This document shows positions 1-13,243 of a stretch of DNA of 64,000 nucleotides, one piece after another (within the stretch, counting starts at the first letter, position 1; each line of letters opens with the position of its first letter). Source of the stretch: Microvelia longipes (taxonomy: Eukaryota > Arthropoda > Insecta > Hemiptera > Veliidae); contig JACMZG010001914.1 of the NCBI GenBank assembly GCA_018340805.1, forward strand, positions 15,927,795-15,991,794. The letters are read 5' to 3'. A program made the position numbers and the translations under genes. The notes beneath the pieces were generated by a model. That model searched no databases. It saw only the letters and a list, made by a program, of their open reading frames with translations, and was not told the origin of the DNA.

Positions 1-2656
1 TGACACCTAATCGACCTTGGTTTTGGAGGAAGCATAAATTAAATGAAAAAAGAAATTAATCAAAGTAAGTCACTGATTGCTTAGTTTGTGTGTTTTTATG
101 ATATCCTTTTGTAAGATCTTTTTTATAAAAAAAATTACCTTTAAGCTTGTTTTACATACTAAGCTTATTATTTCAAAATCACAGTTTTTTACAGTTGAAA
201 AGCATTTATTTCATTTGTTTTTTTTCTATAAATAAAATAACATAATAGCTTAAAATGCATTATTAACTTAGATAATTAAATAATAGATATATAAAATATT
301 TTAAAAATATTTCTTGTTTTGATTTTTTTTGTCCTGAACATTAAGATCTCTAATTTTGCTTGAAAAAAAATGATGTTTGTTTAGAAGCAAATAAGACAAT
401 AATTTTTAGGCATAATCTTATCTGATAAATTATACTGGGTGATACATATCAAGTACCATGGAATTGTCCATCAAGTAAAGTCCATATCCGTAAATAATAA
501 GATAATAAAGGTTATCACATAAAAAATTAGTTCAGCAATTTCATTACTGCACTTAACAGATAATTGGCAACAAGTAATTGACCAGGTTAGGTGTCGCGTT
601 ACAGGGTGGTTAATTTATGTATCATAAAGTGGGCTCATTTATTTTTAAGGCATTTCGATTAGTTTTTTGAAACTTCATTCATAAATACATTCAAAAAGGC
701 GTCCAATTTTTCATTCAATACATTTTCAAATTTTATTTTGAAGTAAAAATGCCTGGAAAAAAAGAAAAAACTAATTTTTCCTGTTTTAAAATCTTAAACT
801 TTATGCACAGCTTATCAAAAATAACTTCCCTGTAACGTCAGTCTTATCCTGCAAATTTATTAGATGAACAGTTGGCAGTTGTTAATAATAGAGGGAGTAC
901 ATACAAATTTTCTAACAATAGATCAATTGAATGCTGACTTACATGGAGGTGATACATTTAAAAAAGTAAATGCCCCATTATCAATTACACAAAAAAGTAA
1001 AGATTTTTTAAGTAAAATCTTTAGGTAAAACAAAGATTATTGTTAGATTTTAGACCAATTAAGAAAAAAACTTATTTCATAATTATTTAGGCCATTAAAG
1101 CAATTTTTGTTTGTTTAGTCAAAAAATAATTGTTTGTAAATCTAACTTATGTTTATGTTATGATGTAAACAATTTTAATTTATTATGTGTTCAAAGTAAA
1201 AAATATATAAGTAATTGAAAATCAATAATGACAGTATTAATTTCCACAAATTCATCAACATCCCAAAAATAATTTTAGTGTAATAAGTATAGAACACTTA
1301 CATCAATTATTATAATTGGAACAGTATCCAATAAAACCATAAAATAAACATAAAATATTGACATCCAGAACCAAAGCAACATAATATAGAAAAATATTAT
1401 ATGTCACAGCAATCATAACAATATTTTTGAAAATTGGAAGTAAATACAGTATTAAAGGAAATCACACGCAACATTACACATTTGTTTTGGAGTCAACAAG
1501 TACACACTGAGTAGCATATTCTTAGAATTTGTAATCTATCATTGATATAAAAAACAATAATACTCAAAGTATTTAAAATTAAATTATAAATAATTGCAAT
1601 AATCTTTGAATCAAATTAATTGAATGTTCATTTTTTTAATCAAGCTCAAGATTAAAAAATAGCAACATTTTAAAAATTATTAGAGGCAAAGTGAATTGAG
1701 TGAGAAATCAATTAATTATAAATAAATTCAAGAATGAACAGTTAACAAATAAATTTATAAGCTATAGCAACTGTAAGGCTTTACAGACCATTATAATAAG
1801 TTAAAGCTAAAGTAATATATAAACCAAGCACGGGAACAAATGGGATTTCTGTTAGACATGGCATTCAGTTCACATTTTATCCATCAGGAAGTTGGCTCAA
1901 ATTTTCTAATGAGCACAGCCATCTTGTTTTACCCTATCAAATGTAAACAAACAATTCACAGTACACAAACTCTTTGCTTTCCTACCTCCTAAAAGGAGGG
2001 GAAAGCATTATATTAGCAAAAACACTTTTTCATCAAATGTCAATGTCTCAACACCTACAAGTCTCAAAATCAAAAAAATTATGTTTCTACGCATGCATGG
2101 ATGTACACGTACACATTACTTGTAAAAATGCTGCAGCTCAAACTGCTGAACCAATTAGAAACTTGGCACAAAATTCAAGTCCTAAGAGAGGAAGAACTGA
2201 TTATATTTTGGGGTTATTCCTACAGTCACTTCAAACTTTAAAAACATCATAAAAATGCAGGAAAAAATCATTTATAAAAGGTGCTTCTAATTATATAAGT
2301 TTTCTGAATAGAAAGAGACCTCAACACATCCCTGGCTATCGCTGTTTTGAAAATATCGACTTTTGAATTTTCAAACTTTGACAGTCTATCACTCTCAATC
2401 TTCCAATTAATTTTTATTGTACAATATATTGTCAGATAGCGGAACAAAAATATAATTAATAGTGTAAATTCCATTGCCATTTATATTTTATTTCTTAAGT
2501 TTTGGTGAAAATAAATATTTATAAAAATTATATAAAAATTTTTGTTTATATTTGTATGACATTTTTCCTCAAAAAAATTCAAATTAAAAAAAATATAATA
2601 CAATAATGTAATATATTGATATTTTTATTCAAAGGATTGAAATTAATAAAAAAACT

Positions 2657-2767
2657 AGGCTACCAAGAATGACCGCAGGTATTTTCAGGCCTTGAACATA
2701 GAAATGTAGTAACATTATTAAATGGCTGCCCATCATCATAATTAGAAGGTACTCCATACCTGGTACT

Positions 2768-2772
<5 letters not shown>
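2657..2772 (-). other. Possible terminal exon, unassigned
   Basis: On the minus strand one frame reads about 37 codons without a stop (SSTRYGVPSNYDDGQPFNNV..., then CSRPENTCGHSW) and ends at TAG. The composition is more protein-like than its AT-rich surroundings. There is no clear acceptor, because a (TA)n tract adjoins its 5' side. I do not recognise a family. Confidence 0.25.
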
Positions 2773-2823
<51 letters not shown>

Positions 2824-2884
2824 TATATATATATACATATATCTCATAATATATATATATATATATATCTATATATATATATAT
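2769..2884. repeat. (TA)n tract
   Basis: Nearly pure alternating TA with a few interruptions (CATATATCTC, ATCTA). Reading frames through it are artefacts. Confidence 0.97.
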
Positions 2885-4649
2885 GAGATATTTACATAGG
2901 TAAATCTATCTATCTCAATGAATGATTATATCTATATTTTGTTGCACCCAATTGAGGTAAATATTGAAGAAACAAGCGGCTTATGGACCACTTTTTTTGA
3001 GGCGATATAAACTTTTGTCTGTCTTCTTCAAAATCTCAGAAACATACAATTTACCATTAGTAAAGCTCATCCTTTTATTTAAAAAAAAAATATTATAATA
3101 ATTATTTCACAGAATCGAATAAAAATGTTTTAAATTAGCACAAATATTAAAGTATAGAAACATACTAAAAATTAAAACACACCTAATGTTACTAGTGTTA
3201 CAAATAAAATTTAAAACAAAAAAGGTGTTTCTTTCCCAGAATGCTCCTGCACAGTTATTTTAATTTTAGCTATATTTTAATTTTTGAGCCAGCTATTAGC
3301 TGATCACTCATATCTGAATTGTTTTACATGGGTTATTTTATGTAGGGAGTTTCCCTACTTGGTTCATATATTACTTTAGTTTAAGCCAAACAGTGAAAAG
3401 AGCTACCTCTAGTCCTAAAATTGAGACCTCCCCCCCCCCCCCCATCAAAGGGCATTTAAGGGATACAGATCTTTAAAGATACTCTCTTCTTTACCAGAAA
3501 CTTACGACTCATAACATTCACAAAAAGTAAAAAATATTAATAGCCTCTCTTAATCACAAAGTTTGACTGATTCAATGCCTTAAGATTTAAAAAAAAACTT
3601 TTTGTAGTTTAATTTATAAAATTATTTTAATCAGTAATAATTTTAACGGCATTAAAACAAATAACTCTTAATAAAAATTATACTTAATTAAACATAAAGA
3701 TAATAAAGTAAGAAAGAAAAATAAATATAACACAATACAGCTCACATTACAAAAACAACAACAACAATTATACATTTCATTTATTTACAAAATATATATT
3801 TATAATAACATTTATTAAGTGCACCGCTGAGCAAAGGGATGTGCCTGTATTCAAGGGTAACTATACAAAGGATGTCTACACTTGTATTTTTCTACAGTTT
3901 TCTATATTCTAAGACTTGACTACAAACGGAATAAGGCAACAACTCAATTAAATAAATATCTCTCTCTTCTAAAAATGTAATTAGTTTGTCTTCTCACAGC
4001 ACTAGATTTCTGTACCACCCAAATTACATACATAAACAACCGAAAACACAAGCTAGATTCTGCACAAGTAAAAAATCCACGAACTGATCTAATGGTGTCA
4101 CTGCAAATATGATTAACTAATAGTGATGGTTTGACAGAGATATTGTGACTAGAGTAGGAATATCTTTTCATTTTTGAAACATTAAATTACTGTCAATTGT
4201 TTACTTTAAAAATCCTCAAGGTCATAAGCATTTTGGGGATTGACCAATCAGATAAGCCGCTGCTAACCCCTCACTTGAAAAGAGAATAAAATGCCTACCC
4301 CCATAACAGCTAAAGGGAAATAACCTCCTTCCTGGCAATAGTTCACTTTGTTTGTGGTTCTTCTTGTGTTTACATCGTTATGAAAACTACTTACTAATTA
4401 ATTATAAAAATGATATTATAAAATAAAACCCAAAAGAAATGTAAAAACCATTGCCAAGAAAACACGGATAAAATAATCTGATTTGTTTACAAAATTTTTT
4501 TCCCACTCCCTTATTGTAGGGAAATTTATTTTAAGAATCGGCAGTGCCAAACTGACCTGTCAAGATAAAGAAATCAATAGACTGTATTTATTTATTTTTA
4601 CCACTTTTATTGATACCTTTTAATCAATAAACCTTTAATATAATCAATA

Positions 4650-4855
4650 AACAATTACAGTAACTTATATAGAATATATAATACAGCAAAACACAAATAA
4701 TGTGCAAAAAGCCAACAATGATTGATTTATTATAAACTTCACACACTCTTAGAGGAGGATTCAATATGGTTACACAGAGCCCAGGAAAGACATCTTACTT
4801 CAGCTTTCCAATGTATTAAGATAGAGTATGCCTCCTCTAGTAATATATCTCTATG
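4650..4855 (+). mobile_element. MITE family A, 5'-truncated copy 4
   Basis: The right end (CCTCTAGTAATATATCTCTATG) and the preceding body (TTAGAGGAGG, GGTTACACAGAG) match the family. The left end is missing or too diverged to see. Confidence 0.7.
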
Positions 4856-6967
4856 ATAAACATGTAAATTCACCATCATCAGGAGATTGCAAAACCATTT
4901 TTACCAGCACCTAAAAGAAACATCTGTTTAGTTTCTTAGGATCCGTAAGTGTTGGATCCATAAATGTTGAAATAATACAATGATGTCATTAGATCAAATA
5001 AAGTAGATAAGATAAATAATTGACAGGAACCACTCGAACACCAAAGATCAAACAAAGCAAACAATCCCTGTGTTTGAAACTACTAGATGTACCAAAAAAT
5101 TTAGAATTTAGAAGTTCAAACTCAAAAACTATTTTTTCCTTTTTAGAAGATAGAAATTAAAAACAATTATTCAATGAGCTGTGCCAACACCTTTTAATTA
5201 AAAAGTCTATGAAAAATATTGGTTATTTTATAACAATTTTTTCAAACTTCCAAAAAACATTTAAAAATGTCACACTTCATTTTACAAAAAAAATCACAAT
5301 TTTCCACACCAATAAACTATGAACTAATTTTTAATTAACTAAATTAAAAACACTCTAAATGGTCTAATTAATCTTCTATAAAACTTAATAAACATTTTTT
5401 TATCCATTACTGGTTTTACAAGAACCAAGACTATGTATGTATTAAGCAACATATTGAGTAACATTAATTTATCAACATTGATTGGCCAAATAGATAAAAT
5501 ACTGTTTCCTAAGGTACAGAGTAGAAAATTTTATTGCAACACAAGTAAACAAAAGCTCACAGTCAAATTGTGTATCTTTTTGTAACTTTAAAAATACCAA
5601 AAACTCTATTCTTGTACCTACATCAAAATGTTAATTAAACATACGAGTAGACATTCATTTTTTTTTTTCAAAATATATTATATATGTTGAAAATAATTTC
5701 ATTTTATTCGAGGATACACATTTTATTACAAAAATCAATCACAGTAATATTTTTCTCCACAATATCAAGGGAATATTTACAATATTCAACATGATAGAAG
5801 ACCTAAAAGTATAAAAGACAAACCTAGTGGTTTCCATCGTTTAAGTTATGGTAGGTTAGTATCTATAAGTATAAGTATCTTCTATGTACAAAAAAAGGAT
5901 AACTAACTTCATCCAAAAATAAAAATTTAAGTTAATAACAAGTTTCCTTTCTTTACAGTTGAAAGTAATTAACAATTGTAATACGCACAGTGATTTCACA
6001 ATTTAAGACAACTTACATAAATCATATGAGCAACATAAAATTAAGCTTTTTCAAAAGTAACTTTTAGATCCTCTTCATCTTTTTATAAATTTTATTTATA
6101 TTATAAATCACAATGAAGAAAAACAAGTTTTTCTTTTTATTCAAATATTTTTTATCAACACAATTCTAGCAAAGAACATACTTCTAAATATGTATTATTT
6201 ATGTTGAGTATTTATATTTATTATTTTTTATTTTTAACGTTTTGTTTAACTTATTTAATTAATTTCTATCAGAGAAATTACATTAATTATATGACAAAAG
6301 TATGAAAAATAAATATTAATATAAATATAAAATAAGTTATATTAATGATAATTAAAATCTACATAATATAATAACATAACAAATTACAAAACCTTTTAAA
6401 TACAATGACTTAGGAGTTCCACTCAATAAAATAAAAAATTAAGTCATAACACTAAGTTAGTTTTTTTGATTACTAAAACTTATTGCCTGCTATGATGCCC
6501 ACTACTTAGAACATTTACTAAGTATAAGCGTACGATTAAATTAAAACTATTAGCAACAATAAAAAATAAAATAAAGCAAGTGAGATTAGGGTCATGTTTA
6601 TTGAACTTATAGAATAAAAAAGTTTAATGCAATTAGAGTGTCCTTTGAAGATTATAATAACTAATATATACAGCTAGTAGGACCAAACGAGGTTATTATG
6701 GTAAAGCAAATTTTTCTGCGTATTGCTTATTGGCATTAATATCAAGCAACAGATATCTTTTGAACCATGGCTGGAGTTAAATAATTTCGACCAAAAAAAA
6801 CAGCCTAAAAAAAAATCAAGAGAAAATTGAGATACAAAGTTTAAGAACAGAATGGTATCATTGACTTCCAGTGATCCTTAAATTAGTCATTCAATAATAA
6901 ATAATGCTTTTAAAATGAATTCAAAGAACGACATAAATAAAATAACAATATAGCCAACACTACATAG

Positions 6968-7308
6968 TGATATCAATTAAATTAACGAAGACTTCAGTCC
7001 TTTTTTATTAAAATTTATTCAAAATAAATTCACGAAGAGCTTTCGCCCAGGGATCCTGAGCTTCTTCTTCAGTTCTTAAAATGACAAAATGAATTTTTCC
7101 TTTACCTTTTTCTAATTTCATTTAAAATTTATTTACTTATTTAGACACACGACATAAAAACATTAAAAATTTTATTAATTTTCAAACTTTCTCATTTTGT
7201 CATTTTAAGAACTGAAGCTCAGGATCACCGGGCGAAAGCCTCTTCGTGAATTTATTTGAATAAATTTTATAAAAAAGGACTGAAGTCTTCGTAATTTAAT
7301 TGATATCA
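6968..7308. mobile_element. Foldback element, about 341 bp
   Basis: The arms 6968-7098 and 7190-7308 are reverse complements with small gaps. The outer ends are TGATATCAATT and AATTGATATCA; the inner ends are CAGTTCTTAAAATGACAAAATGA and its complement. The spacer is AT-rich and non-coding. Confidence 0.9.
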
Positions 7309-7984
7309 TAATTTAAAACAGTCCAAAAAAGCTCTATAGTTATTAAAACACTACATAGTAATTACAAACACATCAAAAACAACAAATAGTTCATATTTTC
7401 CCATCAACAACTTTAAAGTTGAATTATCTCTACCAGAAAAAAAGTTTACAGCATAGTATAGCATTCACTAGACTTTATTAAATACAGTAAAGTAGGGAAA
7501 CTTGGGCATAGGCAATTATTTAGTAATCAGTATTAAGACAAAATATTAGAAATTAACAACTATTGATCAAAGCAACTTCCCATACAAACATACTATATAT
7601 GCTAAAACCTCTGTTTATGCTATAAGTTAAAATTATTTATACAATAGTTAAAAAAATAGATACAGATTTTTTGCTTATAGTATTTGGTACAATGAGATTT
7701 AAAGCATTTCTTTTGATATTTAGTACAAATAATTAAGCAAAAAAGATTAAATGTTTGCTTGACAAGTAAGCAAAACAACACACTTTTAGCAAAACAATTG
7801 GTTTAGTTCTTTTGCAAATAGTATAAACTTTATAATCAAACCAATCAGTATTGGTTTTTTTCTCATCAGAACGAGTAGGGCTGATTGATAAAAATTTCAT
7901 TTGCACATGCTTTTTTCTTTTGATTTAAATAATCACAACTAAAACAGAATTTTATCTAGTGATATAGCTGAAATTAATTTTGAT

Positions 7985-8090
7985 CAGTAAGCCATGCTGA
8001 AAGAAACAGGCCAGCAACTGCACTCTCTGGCTTGGACAGGGTTTTGTGAGAGTGTACCAGGCTTCTTGAAATTCATTGAAAAGTCATGAA
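7985..8090 (-). other. Possible coding remnant, unassigned
   Basis: GC-richer than its surroundings. A minus-strand frame reads NEFQEAWYTLTKPCPSQRVQ, then LLACFFQHGLLIK, to a stop downstream. A stop lies just before it and no strong acceptor is seen. It may be a lone exon or a transposon remnant. Confidence 0.25.
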
Positions 8091-8430
8091 GTTAAGTCAA
8101 ACCGTATGATATATTGACTCATCAACTCTGTCAATCTATTTACAAGGTAAACAACTATTTACATAATCACTGATGTATAAGGCGGCAGTCTGGAATGGTT
8201 CTTGATGATAGGTTTTGGATAAGAGGGTTGGTATGATCAAATAAGGAGTCATGTTAAATTACAAAAACATGATCACACCTTGAAATTACACTAGATGGTT
8301 TTCACTAATTTACACTTATAAGTTACAGAATCAATCAAGGAGTTTGTTAATATAAAGAAAACAGTTCAATTAGAAAATTTTAAGGATGATAAATTTACTT
8401 AAGGCTTTTTACAAACAGGTTTATAAAGAA

Positions 8431-8722
8431 AAGTATAAAACAACAGCTACAAACAGCTTAATACAGGAAAGTATAAAACAACAGCTACAAACAGCTTAAC
8501 AAAGGAAAGTATAAAACAACAGATACAAACAGCTTAATACAGGAAAGTATAAAACAACAGCTACAAACACTTACAGCTACAACAGCTTAATACAGGAAAG
8601 TATAATACAACAGCTACAAACAGCTTAATAGATAAAAATATAAAACAACAGCTACAAACAGCTTAATACAGGAAAGTATAAAACAACAGCTACAAACGGC
8701 TTAATAGAGAAAAGTATAAAAC
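8431..8722 (+). repeat. 38-bp minisatellite, about 7-8 units
   Basis: The unit AAGTATAAAACAACAGCTACAAACAGCTTAATACAGGA repeats with starts at 8431, 8469 and 8507, an exact 38-bp step, and continues with small indels to about 8722. One unit has an extra partial duplication near 8570. Confidence 0.95.
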
Positions 8723-8820
8723 AATTTGTCTTAAAACTATAATAAAAACCTAATAATCTCTATATCTAGAACACATTGAATGTAATATTGAATAAATTGA
8801 CAAAACATAAAACTAAATAT

Positions 8821-8977
8821 CATTGTAATAACAATACCACTTGTGTGCAACATATTAGAAGCAAAACAACTATTAATGTTTTATTGACAACTGCATACAT
8901 CTTTATAACGGCTTATCAATAACATCAAAGACCAGTTTTAGTCAAAACTTAAATTAAGTGGTATTGTTATCATAATG
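8821..8977. repeat. Small inverted repeat, 157 bp
   Basis: CATTGTAATAACAATACCACTT (8821-8842) pairs with AAGTGGTATTGTTATCATAATG (8956-8977), with two mismatches in 22. It may be a MITE or a relic of one. Confidence 0.65.
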
Positions 8978-9167
8978 GTATAAATTAGCTTTGAAATAAT
9001 TTAGGAAAGTAATAACTATTTATATACTACATAAAAAAATATACAATTTTTACACTACATCCAGCTTGACTTATTTTTGTAAAGCTAGAACAAGTAAACA
9101 ATAATTTAACACATACTTTAATAGTGATGCTTGTCGAGAAAAATAAATTCAACAAATAATCTGCCAT

Positions 9168-9352
<185 letters not shown>

Positions 9353-9720
9353 CGGTTGGTATTGACAATACCACTAAGTCATTTAATTGTACCATAACTC
9401 GTTTATTTACAATAAAATTATTTAGTCTAGAATTCACTTCTCTTTTCAACTCTACATAACTCTATTCAAACTCAGGATAATATAGATTTTTTAAATTATT
9501 CATCTTAAATAACTAGACTTCAAAATAAATTCCATTAATCAAATTTACTATAAAAATAGTTAAAAGATTGAACCCAAAAATATATTAAATTATTATCCCT
9601 GAGTTTGAATAGAGTTATGTAGAGTTGAAAAGAGAAGTGAATTCTAGACTAAATAATTTATTGTAAATAAACGAGTTATGGTACAATTAAATGACTTAGT
9701 GGTATTGTCAATACCAACCG
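9353..9720. repeat. Foldback: inverted arms of about 126 bp around a 115-bp spacer
   Basis: 9353-9480 (CGGTTGGTATTGACAATACC... ending CTCAGG) is the near-exact reverse complement of 9596-9720. Each arm abuts a (TA)n tract on its outer side. The spacer 9481-9594 is AT-rich. The arm plus spacer recurs in direct orientation at 14661-14895, on the far side of the Gypsy element. Confidence 0.92.
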
Positions 9721-9722
9721 AT

Positions 9723-9997
<275 letters not shown>

Positions 9998-10138
9998 TAG
10001 ATATATATTACTACTATAGTAACTTACGTACCATAGTAACATTAACTGTTTTAATAATAATATGTAATAATGTTTGTTTCAATAATAAATCGAATTTTAA
10101 GTTGTGTTAAATGTTACGTTTTAATTAGATATATAACA
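9998..10138 (+). repeat. 5' LTR of the first Gypsy element
   Basis: This AT-rich stretch ending ATATAACA is repeated in direct orientation at 14308-14445. The shared core starts ACTATAGTAACTTACG and runs through TTAAGTTGTGTTAAATG. It is bounded on the left by (TA)n and followed within four bases by the primer-binding-like site. The exact left end is blurred by the TA tract. Confidence 0.7.
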
Positions 10139-10140
10139 GA

Positions 10141-10977
10141 ATGGCGACGAGGGAAGAAGAAAAGAATGAACTGTTAGCTAAGGCTAAAACAATGAAAAGG
10201 GTAATAAAAGCGAGATTGACGAAGTTAGAGAAAATTGATGTTTACGTTATGTTTGGACGACGAATTGAAAGTAAGTTATCTTTAATAAATAACAGCTCAA
10301 CTCAGTTTGAGGTTGCTCAGGATACTATAGAAGAGCAAATAGATGAGTTATTGTTGGACTCAGAGATAGAGGAACGTCTTTCGGTAGAGGAAAGGCTAGA
10401 GAAAGTTGCTACTACCTTAAGGATACAAAAAAATATTGACAGCGTTACCTGTCAACTCAGAGACTGAGAGGAGGGCAAAGTAGTAGTAACAATAGTAACT
10501 CAGCTACTTCAGGCATTAGTTTGTGCCCTACCCACGAAGAAGAAACTTTTGAAAACTTTCAAAGGCGTTTAGATACATTCATGAGGCTTAAGGGCATAAC
10601 TGAGTCTGACATAAAAGTATTCACTCTGCTTCATGCGTTAACTCCTCTATTACATCAGAAGATGTACGAATTGTGCGCACCAGATAAGCCGTTGGATAAA
10701 TCGTATGATGAATTGATAGACATACTTAGCAATTATCTACAGCCTAAAAGAAGTATATGGGTTAGGCAACATGAATTCATTAGACGAGTGCAGGAGGACG
10801 GAGAACCATTAACTGAATTTGTTACACTTGAACAAATTAGCTGATAAATGTTGCTTTAAATGTAAGTGTGGACAGTCAGTATCTGATATACCACTGTCCC
10901 TACAGTTTATACGAGGAGTTAGAGATGGGGACATCAGAACTAAACTTTTACAACAAAAAGAAGGGTAACGTACAAAG
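10141..10977 (+). pseudogene. gag, broken
   Basis: The gag region starts MATREEE at 10141 and reads 108 codons of charged helical protein to a stop at 10465. It continues in another frame from about 10521 (FENFQRRLDTFMRLKG, a capsid-like segment) to a stop near 10842, then in a third frame to about 10968. Two frame changes in 800 bp indicate decay or sequence errors. Assignment rests on position before the zinc knuckles and on the capsid-like helix pattern. Confidence 0.75.
10142..10156 (+). promoter_or_regulatory. Candidate primer-binding site
   Basis: TGGCGACGAGGGAAG lies just inside the 5' LTR, where a tRNA primer-binding site is expected, and starts with the usual TGG. It overlaps the first gag ATG. 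The matching tRNA was not determined. Confidence 0.45.
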
Positions 10978-10979
10978 AG

Positions 10980-12281
10980 ATGGTTAAGATCGGACAGGCA
11001 ATTGAACAATCGAAGCAGGAAAATAACTTGATAAATTTTGAGAACAATAAGTCTGTTAATAAACTTATAGATACAATAAAGCCAGGGCCATCTTCAGCGC
11101 CAGAAAAAACATTTAAAAATTCGAGCAGGGATTTAAAGTTTGAAAGGAGTGGTACAATGCAAGATGGTTTTAGAGCCCTTCGAGGCAGATGTTATCGGTG
11201 TGGTAGCACGTCCCACAGAGCTAATACCTGCATAAATAACGACGAAACGTGCCGTTCCTGTGGAGTAATTGGGCATTTAGCTAGAGTCTGCATGAACAGG
11301 AGTAAAGCTGGGAAGAAATCAATACGGCGGATAGATGAACACAGTGAAGGGCAAAATGAAGAGGAAAGTCACATGCACAATATTTACAGCATTACGGAGA
11401 GTCATAATAGCAACAAACCATACCATAGCAACACTATAAAGACAGACAGTAGTGGTAAGTTTGTAGTTCAGCTAGAGGTAGAAGGGCGAAAAGTTGAGAT
11501 GGAACTTGATACAGGCGCGGCCTTAAGTACGATATCCTACCATGATTTTTTGAAGCTAGGACTTAAAAATAGATTATTTAAAACTAATGTAGAATTAAGG
11601 ACATACACGGGGGAAATAATCAAACCAAAAGGGGTAGTTATGGTTAAATGTAGATATAAGAAATTTGATTTTTTCGGAAAACTTTTTATAATTAGTCAAA
11701 AAGTAGATCCGATTTTCGGCAGAGACTGGTTTAAAGAAGTTAAATTAGACTGGGGAGAGATAAAATCAGTTAGAGAAAGCGAAACAGGGAAATTAGATTC
11801 AATATTACATGAATTCAAAGATATTTTTAGAACGGACATAGGCTGTATCCCGAACTATAAAGTACAATTTAAACTTAAAGAAAATGTTGAACCAATATTT
11901 ACTAAACCGAGACAGATACCATTTGCGATTAAGAACAAAGTAGAAATAGAAATTGAAAGATTGGAAGCTTTAGGAATAATTAGCAAAGTAGACCATGCTG
12001 AATGGGGGACACCAGTAGTACCGGTAGTAAAGCCGAATGGTAATGTGAGACTTTGTGCTGACTACAAGGTTACATTAAATAAGGTTATCAAAGATGAACA
12101 TTACCCTATACCAAGAATAGAGGAAATCTTCGCGGCTATGAATGGTGGTAAATACTTTTGTACGTTGGACGTGAGCAATGCCTACTTACATATGCAAATG
12201 GACGAGGAAAGTGCTTTACTGCAAGCTATTAGTACTCAAAAAGGAGTGTACAAGGTAAATAGACTAATGTTTGGGAGTTAA
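10980..12281 (+). pseudogene. Nucleocapsid, protease and N-terminal reverse transcriptase
   Basis: A single open frame of 433 codons. It holds two CX2CX4HX4C zinc knuckles about residues 71-107 (CYRCGSTSHRANTC and CRSCGVIGHLARVC), then an aspartic protease with LDTGAALSTIS, then the first part of the Gypsy reverse transcriptase with the LCADY and TLDVSNAYLHM motifs. The frame stops after RLMFGS because one extra base shifts it; the catalytic part continues in the next open frame, overlapping at 12271. Confidence 0.9.
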
Positions 12282-13170
12282 AGTTGCTCCGTCAATTTGG
12301 AATCGATTCATGGATAAGGCTTTACAGGGGTTAGAAGGAGTGAAGTCATTTTTTGATGACGTCATCATTCAAGGTGCTACTATGGACGAGTTATTAAATA
12401 GATTGAAACTGGTACTACAGAGAATGCGTGATTACGATTTACGAGTGAACAGAGAGAAAAGCAAATTTTGTCATAAATCAATAGAATATTTAGGCCACAA
12501 AATTGATTCGGAAGGACTACACAAGACAGATGAAAAGATCAAAGCTATGAAGGAGACGAAAAGACCAGAAAATGTTGGAGAACTTCGAAGTTTTATTGGG
12601 GCGAACTACTATAACCGGTTTATTCCAAATTTGGCAGCACTATTAAATCCACTAAATAAATTATTGAAAAAGGGAAGCAAGTTTACATGGACAGATGAAT
12701 GTGAGAAAACATTTCAAAAAGTGATAATAGAAATTACAAGTGAAAAGGTATTGACTCATTACAATCCAAACTTACCGTTAGTTTTGGCTACAGACGCATC
12801 TCCAGTTGGTCTGGGCGCGGTACTTTCGCATCGATTGAAGGATGGTACGGAAAAACCAATTGCATTTGCGTCAAGGTCACTTACAGCCAGCGAATCTCGT
12901 TACAGCCAAATTGATAAAGAAGCCACAGGAATCTTTTGGGGAATCAAAAAATTTTTTGCATATTTATATGGTCGAAAATTTACACTTATAACTGATAACA
13001 AACCATTAGTATTTATTTTTGATCCACAACGCACGTTACCATCGATTGCAGCAACAAGAATCTTTAATTATGCCCACTTCCTATCAGGGTTCGATTATAA
13101 TATTGAGTATAAAAGAACAGAGGCGCATGCCAATGCCGATTATTTATCAAGATTTCCATTGAGAAAATAA
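12271..13170 (+). pseudogene. Reverse transcriptase catalytic part and RNase H
   Basis: Continuation of pol in a shifted frame, 299 codons. The active site reads FFDDVI, a variant of YxDD. It is followed by the thumb (YLGHKI), then an RNase H domain with TDAS (first catalytic Asp), YSQIDKEA (Glu) and TDNKPL (Asp). The C-terminal HANADYLSR is the usual end of Gypsy RNase H. The frame closes with TAA at 13168, before the integrase. Confidence 0.92.
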
Positions 13171-13243
13171 AGAAAATTATACAGATGAGTTTACAAAGTT
13201 TCAACTGAATCAAATCGTAACGCTTCCGGTCAAGATAGAAGAT

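Larger units (their letters stand above)
1..9130. other. Intergenic or intronic AT-rich DNA
   Basis: Apart from the repeats and two weak exon-like stretches listed separately, I see no supported gene. A poly-C run of about 15 bases lies near 3429. Short open frames here have no recognisable domain. Confidence 0.6.

Noticed and set aside
1..600. Inverted words GACACCTAA and TTAGGTGTC near 2 and 588 as element ends
   Set aside because: The match is too short and the left side is cut by the window edge.
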